A stretch of 64,000 nucleotides of DNA from assembly GCF_001412105.1 (NCBI RefSeq), contig NZ_LKST01000004.1, positions 186,001 through 250,000 on the forward strand, given 5' to 3'. Origin of the DNA: Corynebacterium oculi. Its GTDB lineage: Bacteria; Actinomycetota; Actinomycetes; Mycobacteriales; Mycobacteriaceae. The position numbers and the translations under genes are program-made. Numbering within the stretch: position 1 is the first letter of the stretch; every line of letters begins with the position of its first letter. Shown in pieces: positions 60,427 to 64,000 of this stretch. A model generated the notes under the pieces. That model saw only the letters and a program-made list of their open reading frames with translations. It had not been told where the DNA came from and did no database searches.

Positions 60427-61959
60427 ATGAATCCCTCCCCACGGAACAACTCTTCGCCCAAACGGCACTCGTCCACACGGCCGGGGCGCGGGCATATCCA
60501 TCCTGATGAGCACACGGGCCTGCAAAAGTCCCTCAGCCGCCGTCAGCTCCAGATGATCGCCATTGGTTCCGCCATCGGCACGGGCCTCTTTCTGGGCACG
60601 GGCGCCCGGCTGGAACAGGCCGGGCCCTCCCTGGCGCTGCTGTACCTCGTCTGCGGGTTCTTTGGGTACCTGATCCTGCGTTGCCTGGGCGAACTCATCG
60701 TGTATCGTCCCACCTCCGGCTCCTTTGTCTCCTACGCCCGGGAGTTCTTTGGGGAAAAGGCCGCTTATACGGCGGGCTGGATGTACTGGTTCAACTGGGC
60801 CATGACGGCCGTGGCCGACGGCACCGCCATCGCCATCTACATCAAGTGGTTTGGGCAATACAGCGAGTTCGTCGCCGGCCTGCCGCAGTGGCTCCTGGCT
60901 TTGGCTGTGGTGCTCGGCGTGCTGGGGCTCAACCTCGTATCCGTCAAGGTCTTTGGGGAATTAGAGTTCTGGTTCTCCGCCGTCAAGATCGGCGCGCTGG
61001 TGTTCTTCCTCATCATCGGCATCTTCTTCGTGATCTTCGGCAGCCCCAGCGGCCAGCCCACGGGCATTCACCTGCTCTCCGAAGGCGGGGGGCTCTTCCC
61101 CAATGGGCTTCTGCCCGCGCTGATCGTGGTGCAGGGCGTGGTCTTTGCCTACGCTGGCATCGAGCTGGTGGGCACCACCTCCGGGGAGGCCAAGGACGCC
61201 CGCCGGGAGATCCCCAAGGCCATTAACCTGGTGATCCTGCGCATCGCCATCTTCTACTTCGGCTCGGTGTTGCTGTTGTGCCTGCTGCTGCCCTACACCG
61301 AGTATTCGGCCGGGGAATCCCCCTTTGTCACGTTCTTCGCCTCCATCGGCGTGGACGTGGCGGCCCCGATCATGCAACTCATCGTGATTACGGCGGCGCT
61401 CTCCTCCCTCAACGCGGGGCTGTATTCCACGGGGCGGATCATGCATTCCCTGGCCCTGGCCGGTTCCGCACCGCGCTTTGCCGCCAAACTCACCCGCTCC
61501 GGGGTTCCTTACGGGGGTATCCTGCTCACCACCGTGGTGGCCCTGGCGGGGGTGGGGCTTAATTACGTGGTGCCGGAGCAGACCTTCGAGATCGTGCTCA
61601 ACCTCGCCGCGCTGGGCACCATGGCCAGCTGGGCCACCATCACCCTGTCCCACATGAGGTTCGTGGCGCTGGCCAAGAAGGGGATCTACCAGCGCCCCGG
61701 CTACCGGGCGCGCCTGACGCCCCTCACCAACTATCTCACCCTGGCTTTCCTGGGCTGCGTGATCCTGCTGATGGCCTTTGATTACCCGGTGGGCACCTGG
61801 ACGCTCATCGTCTCCCTGCTCTTCTTCCCCGCCCTGGCGCTGGGGTGGCGGGTCAACCGAGGGCGGATCATGGCGGCTCTCGACGCCCGCCAGGAGCGGC
61901 GTAAGGCGGAGCTTCAGGCCCATGCCCATGACCGCCAGCAGGGCCCACACCCGGGCTGA
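60427..61959 (+). CDS. Amino acid permease (APC superfamily)
   Basis: A 510-residue transporter with 12 membrane helices. The amino acid transporter signature starts SRRQLQMIAIGSAIGTGLFLGTG and includes GELIVYRPTSGSFVSYAREFFG and the helix 6 region VVFAYAGIELVGTTSGEAKD. The ATG at 60427 has GGGAGG six bases upstream. It lies 50 bases before ornithine cyclodeaminase and upstream of putA, so ornithine or proline is the most likely substrate. Fold and signature resemble CycA/AnsP/proline permeases. Confidence 0.88.
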   Translation: MNPSPRNNSSPKRHSSTRPGRGHIHPDEHTGLQKSLSRRQLQMIAIGSAIGTGLFLGTGARLEQAGPSLALLYLVCGFFGYLILRCLGELIVYRPTSGSFVSYAREFFGEKAAYTAGWMYWFNWAMTAVADGTAIAIYIKWFGQYSEFVAGLPQWLLALAVVLGVLGLNLVSVKVFGELEFWFSAVKIGALVFFLIIGIFFVIFGSPSGQPTGIHLLSEGGGLFPNGLLPALIVVQGVVFAYAGIELVGTTSGEAKDARREIPKAINLVILRIAIFYFGSVLLLCLLLPYTEYSAGESPFVTFFASIGVDVAAPIMQLIVITAALSSLNAGLYSTGRIMHSLALAGSAPRFAAKLTRSGVPYGGILLTTVVALAGVGLNYVVPEQTFEIVLNLAALGTMASWATITLSHMRFVALAKKGIYQRPGYRARLTPLTNYLTLAFLGCVILLMAFDYPVGTWTLIVSLLFFPALALGWRVNRGRIMAALDARQERRKAELQAHAHDRQQGPHPG

Positions 61960-62009
61960 CCTCATGATGAGACCACCATTTTCATTCTAAAAAGGAGGAC
62001 TGTTTTTCT

Positions 62010-63038
62010 ATGACCGGATTCGTCGATGTACGAGCAATGACGCAATGGATTCAGCGCGAGGGCGTGGAAAACATCATCACCGGCATGATGGACTACCTGG
62101 AACGGGATTATCGGCGCTGGCAGCGCTTTGACAAGATCCCCCGGGTGGCCAGCCACACCCCCCTGGGCGTGATCGAACTCATGCCCACCTCGGATGGCGA
62201 GGAATACGCCTTCAAGTACGTCAACGGGCACCCTTCCAATCCGGCACGCGGATTTCAAACGGTGGCGGCCTTTGGCATGTTGGCCAACGTGGACAACGGC
62301 TACCCCACCTTTTTGGCGGAAATGACCCTGCTCACCGCCCTGCGCACGGCGGCCGTCTCCGGCATGGTGGCGCGGCACCTGGCGCGCCAGGATTCTTCCG
62401 TGATGGCCATGATCGGTGCGGGCAGCCAATCCGAGTTTCAGGCGTTGGGCATGCGCGCCGCCCTGGGTATCGAGGAGATCCGCATCTACGATATTGATCC
62501 CGCCGCCGTGGAGAAGTTCGTGCGCAATATCGAGCCGCTGGGCTTCCGTATTCACCGGGCCACCTCCGTGGCGGACGCGGTATCAGGAGCAGACGTGATT
62601 ACCACCTGCACTGCGGACAAGGCGCAGAACACCATTCTGCGCGCGGATCACGTTGCCCCCGGCGTGCACCTCAACGCGGTGGGCGGCGATTGCCCCGGTA
62701 AAACCGAGCTGGAAGCCGCGATTTTGGATAAAGCCGAGGTATTCGTGGAGTTCCCCGAGCAAACCCGCATCGAGGGAGAGATTCAGCAGATGCCACGGGA
62801 CTTCCCCGTGGTGGAGATCTGGGAGGTCATTGCGGGGCGTCGCACGGGCCGCACCTGCGCCGAGCAGGTCACCTTGTTTGACTCCGTGGGCTTCGCCATC
62901 AATGACTTTTCCGCCCTGCGCTATCTGCGCGATTCCGTGGCCGGAACCGGGTTGGAGGCGCAGCTGGATCTGGTGGCGGACCCGGACGATCCCAAGGATC
63001 TCTTTTCCCTTATTCCCACCTTCGCCCCGCTCCCCTAG
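62010..63038 (+). CDS. ocd: Ornithine cyclodeaminase
   Basis: A 342-residue NAD-dependent enzyme converting L-ornithine to L-proline and ammonia. It shows EYAFKYVNGHPSNPARGFQT (substrate Lys region), ALRTAAVSGMVARHLAR, the Rossmann loop MIGAGSQSEFQALG and HLNAVGGDCPGKTEL, whose Asp is the catalytic residue of true ornithine cyclodeaminases. AAGGAGG stands upstream of the ATG. It feeds proline to the downstream PutA. Confidence 0.92.
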   Translation: MTGFVDVRAMTQWIQREGVENIITGMMDYLERDYRRWQRFDKIPRVASHTPLGVIELMPTSDGEEYAFKYVNGHPSNPARGFQTVAAFGMLANVDNGYPTFLAEMTLLTALRTAAVSGMVARHLARQDSSVMAMIGAGSQSEFQALGMRAALGIEEIRIYDIDPAAVEKFVRNIEPLGFRIHRATSVADAVSGADVITTCTADKAQNTILRADHVAPGVHLNAVGGDCPGKTELEAAILDKAEVFVEFPEQTRIEGEIQQMPRDFPVVEIWEVIAGRRTGRTCAEQVTLFDSVGFAINDFSALRYLRDSVAGTGLEAQLDLVADPDDPKDLFSLIPTFAPLP

Positions 63039-63045
63039 GGCTTCC

Positions 63046-63068
63046 CCTGGGGCTCCCCGAGCCCCAGG
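63046..63068 (+). terminator. Hairpin between ocd and putA
   Basis: CCTGGGGCT pairs with AGCCCCAGG (nine pairs, loop CCCCG) eight bases past the ocd stop. TACTTTTAAC follows at a distance. It may partly end the upstream message or balance expression of putA. Confidence 0.5.
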
Positions 63069-63120
63069 CGGCCCTGTACTTTTAACAATAAAATCTTCAA
63101 AAAAGAAAGGACTCATCCCC

Positions 63121-64000
63121 ATGAACACCCATCACCTTCCCATTCCCAGCAACTCCGCCGATGTGGAGGCCGTGGTGCCCCAGGCCCTGCGCCGGGCCGG
63201 GGAATGGTTGAACCAGACGGACTCGGAATCCTCCCGCAAGGAGACCCGCGCCACGGAGCAGCTGGCGGATATGGTGCGTGACCCCGAGGGGGTGCGGTTC
63301 ACCATGGAGTTCGTGGATCGCGTGGCCCGCCCGGAGGACAATAAGGTGGCCGCCGCGAGCCTGCGCAGCCTGGGGGAGATCCCCAGCTTCCTCGGCCCGG
63401 TGAACAAGGCCATGATGGGCCTGGGTGCCCTGGCCAGTTATGCCCTACCCGGCGTGGTGATGCCCGTGGCTCGGGCCCGTATGCGGCAGTTGGTGGGGCA
63501 CCTGGTGCTCGACGCCGAGGGAGATGCCCTCAATGGCCTGTTGGATAAGGCCGCCGCCCAGGGCACCCAGCTCAACCTCAACCTGCTGGGCGAGGCCGTG
63601 TTGGGGGAGAAGGAGGCCAAGGCCCGCGCGGAGCGCACCCGCCAGTTGATCCGCAACCCGCGCGTGACCTACGTGTCGGTCAAGGCGTCCAGCCTGTGTG
63701 CCCAGCTCAATCACTGGGATTTTGAGGGCTCGGTGGTGCGCCTGAAGGATCGCCTGCGCCCGCTGTACCAGGAGGCCCAGGCCCGCAGCAGCAAGGTGTT
63801 TATCAACCTGGACATGGAAGAATACCACGATCTCCACCTGACGATCCGCCTGTTCACGGAGCTCATCAGCGAGGAGGAGTTCAAGGATCTTGAGGCCGGC
63901 ATCGTGCTCCAGGCCTACCTGCCGGATACCCTCGCGGCCCTGGAGGAACTCACCGAGTTCGCCCTGAAGCGCCGGGCCGAGGGCGGCGCACCGATCAAGG
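63121..64000 (+). CDS. putA: Bifunctional proline dehydrogenase / P5C dehydrogenase PutA (5' part)
   Basis: The first 293 residues of a long protein that is open at the window end. The N-terminal helical arm leads into the proline dehydrogenase barrel: NLNLLGEAVLGEKEAKARAE, VTYVSVKASSLCAQLN, VFINLDMEEYHDLHLT and GIVLQAYLPDTL are PutA blocks. AAAGGA precedes the ATG. The full enzyme would oxidise proline to glutamate using FAD and NAD. With ocd upstream the operon turns ornithine into glutamate. Confidence 0.93.
   Translation, partial: MNTHHLPIPSNSADVEAVVPQALRRAGEWLNQTDSESSRKETRATEQLADMVRDPEGVRFTMEFVDRVARPEDNKVAAASLRSLGEIPSFLGPVNKAMMGLGALASYALPGVVMPVARARMRQLVGHLVLDAEGDALNGLLDKAAAQGTQLNLNLLGEAVLGEKEAKARAERTRQLIRNPRVTYVSVKASSLCAQLNHWDFEGSVVRLKDRLRPLYQEAQARSSKVFINLDMEEYHDLHLTIRLFTELISEEEFKDLEAGIVLQAYLPDTLAALEELTEFALKRRAEGGAPIK

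Overview
The window comes from a high-GC Corynebacterium, or a very close relative. This is supported by the glnX-glnH-pknG operon with a PknG that lacks a rubredoxin domain, the pta-ackA pair, fprA, HspR-type heat-shock operators (HAIR), a BioQ-like box before bioB, frequent leaderless starts and several proteins known only from corynebacteria. It is not C. glutamicum. As I recall that genome, the order from pknG to dnaK is broadly shared, but here a block normally found near the origin (bioB, tRNA-Ser, SRP RNA, aspT, dnaX, recR) sits between fprA and purT.

Layout. 1-3.7 kb: amino-acid sensing operon glnX-glnH-pknG. 3.7-4.9 kb: decayed ATPase. 4.9-9.4 kb (minus): Tat-type exported protein, beta-propeller protein, ackA and pta. 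9.6-14.6 kb: fprA, bsaP-bioB (minus), a peptidoglycan amidase and an SPFH membrane protein behind a structured leader. 14.7-20.7 kb: tRNA-Ser(GGA), SRP RNA, aspT, dnaX, ybaB, recR and a lipoprotein gene. 20.8-31.2 kb (minus): a secreted-enzyme island with three tandem S1 proteases (one dead), a lone fructose-type PTS permease with domain order B-C-A, purT, two tandem SGNH hydrolases and an exported S33-like hydrolase. 31.3-44.7 kb: purA, small hypotheticals, a DUF3800 gene, a FUSC transporter, fda, DedA, GH76, an rRNA/tRNA methyltransferase, pyrE, a small exported protein and clpB. 45.2-51.5 kb: gltS, a frameshifted FAD oxidoreductase, a flavohaemoprotein-like protein, a nitrilase-family amidohydrolase and a frameshifted alpha/beta hydrolase. 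51.5-55.5 kb (minus): dnaK-grpE-dnaJ-hspR. 56.0-60.1 kb: a cyclodipeptide synthase / cytochrome P450 / MFS exporter / XRE regulator cluster. 60.4-64 kb: permease, ornithine cyclodeaminase and putA (cut by the window end).

The most interesting system is the 56-60 kb cluster. Its synthase and P450 carry the hallmarks of Bacillus YvmC and CypX, which make the iron-binding pigment precursor pulcherriminic acid from cyclo-dileucine. A gene set of synthase, P450, exporter and regulator fits a corynebacterial version of that pathway. A second signal that no gene explains is a dispersed 13-mer, GCTTATCGACGCC: seven exact copies, and 14 copies of its 10-base core, in both intergenic and coding DNA. 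A third is a large inverted repeat between gltS and clpB built from helically phased AGTTGTTG units.

Four genes are interrupted by frameshifts (ATPase, protease, FAD oxidoreductase, alpha/beta hydrolase). Only the protease and ATPase show more than one lesion. The other two carry single-base indels in G runs and could be recent mutations, phase-variable sites or sequencing errors.
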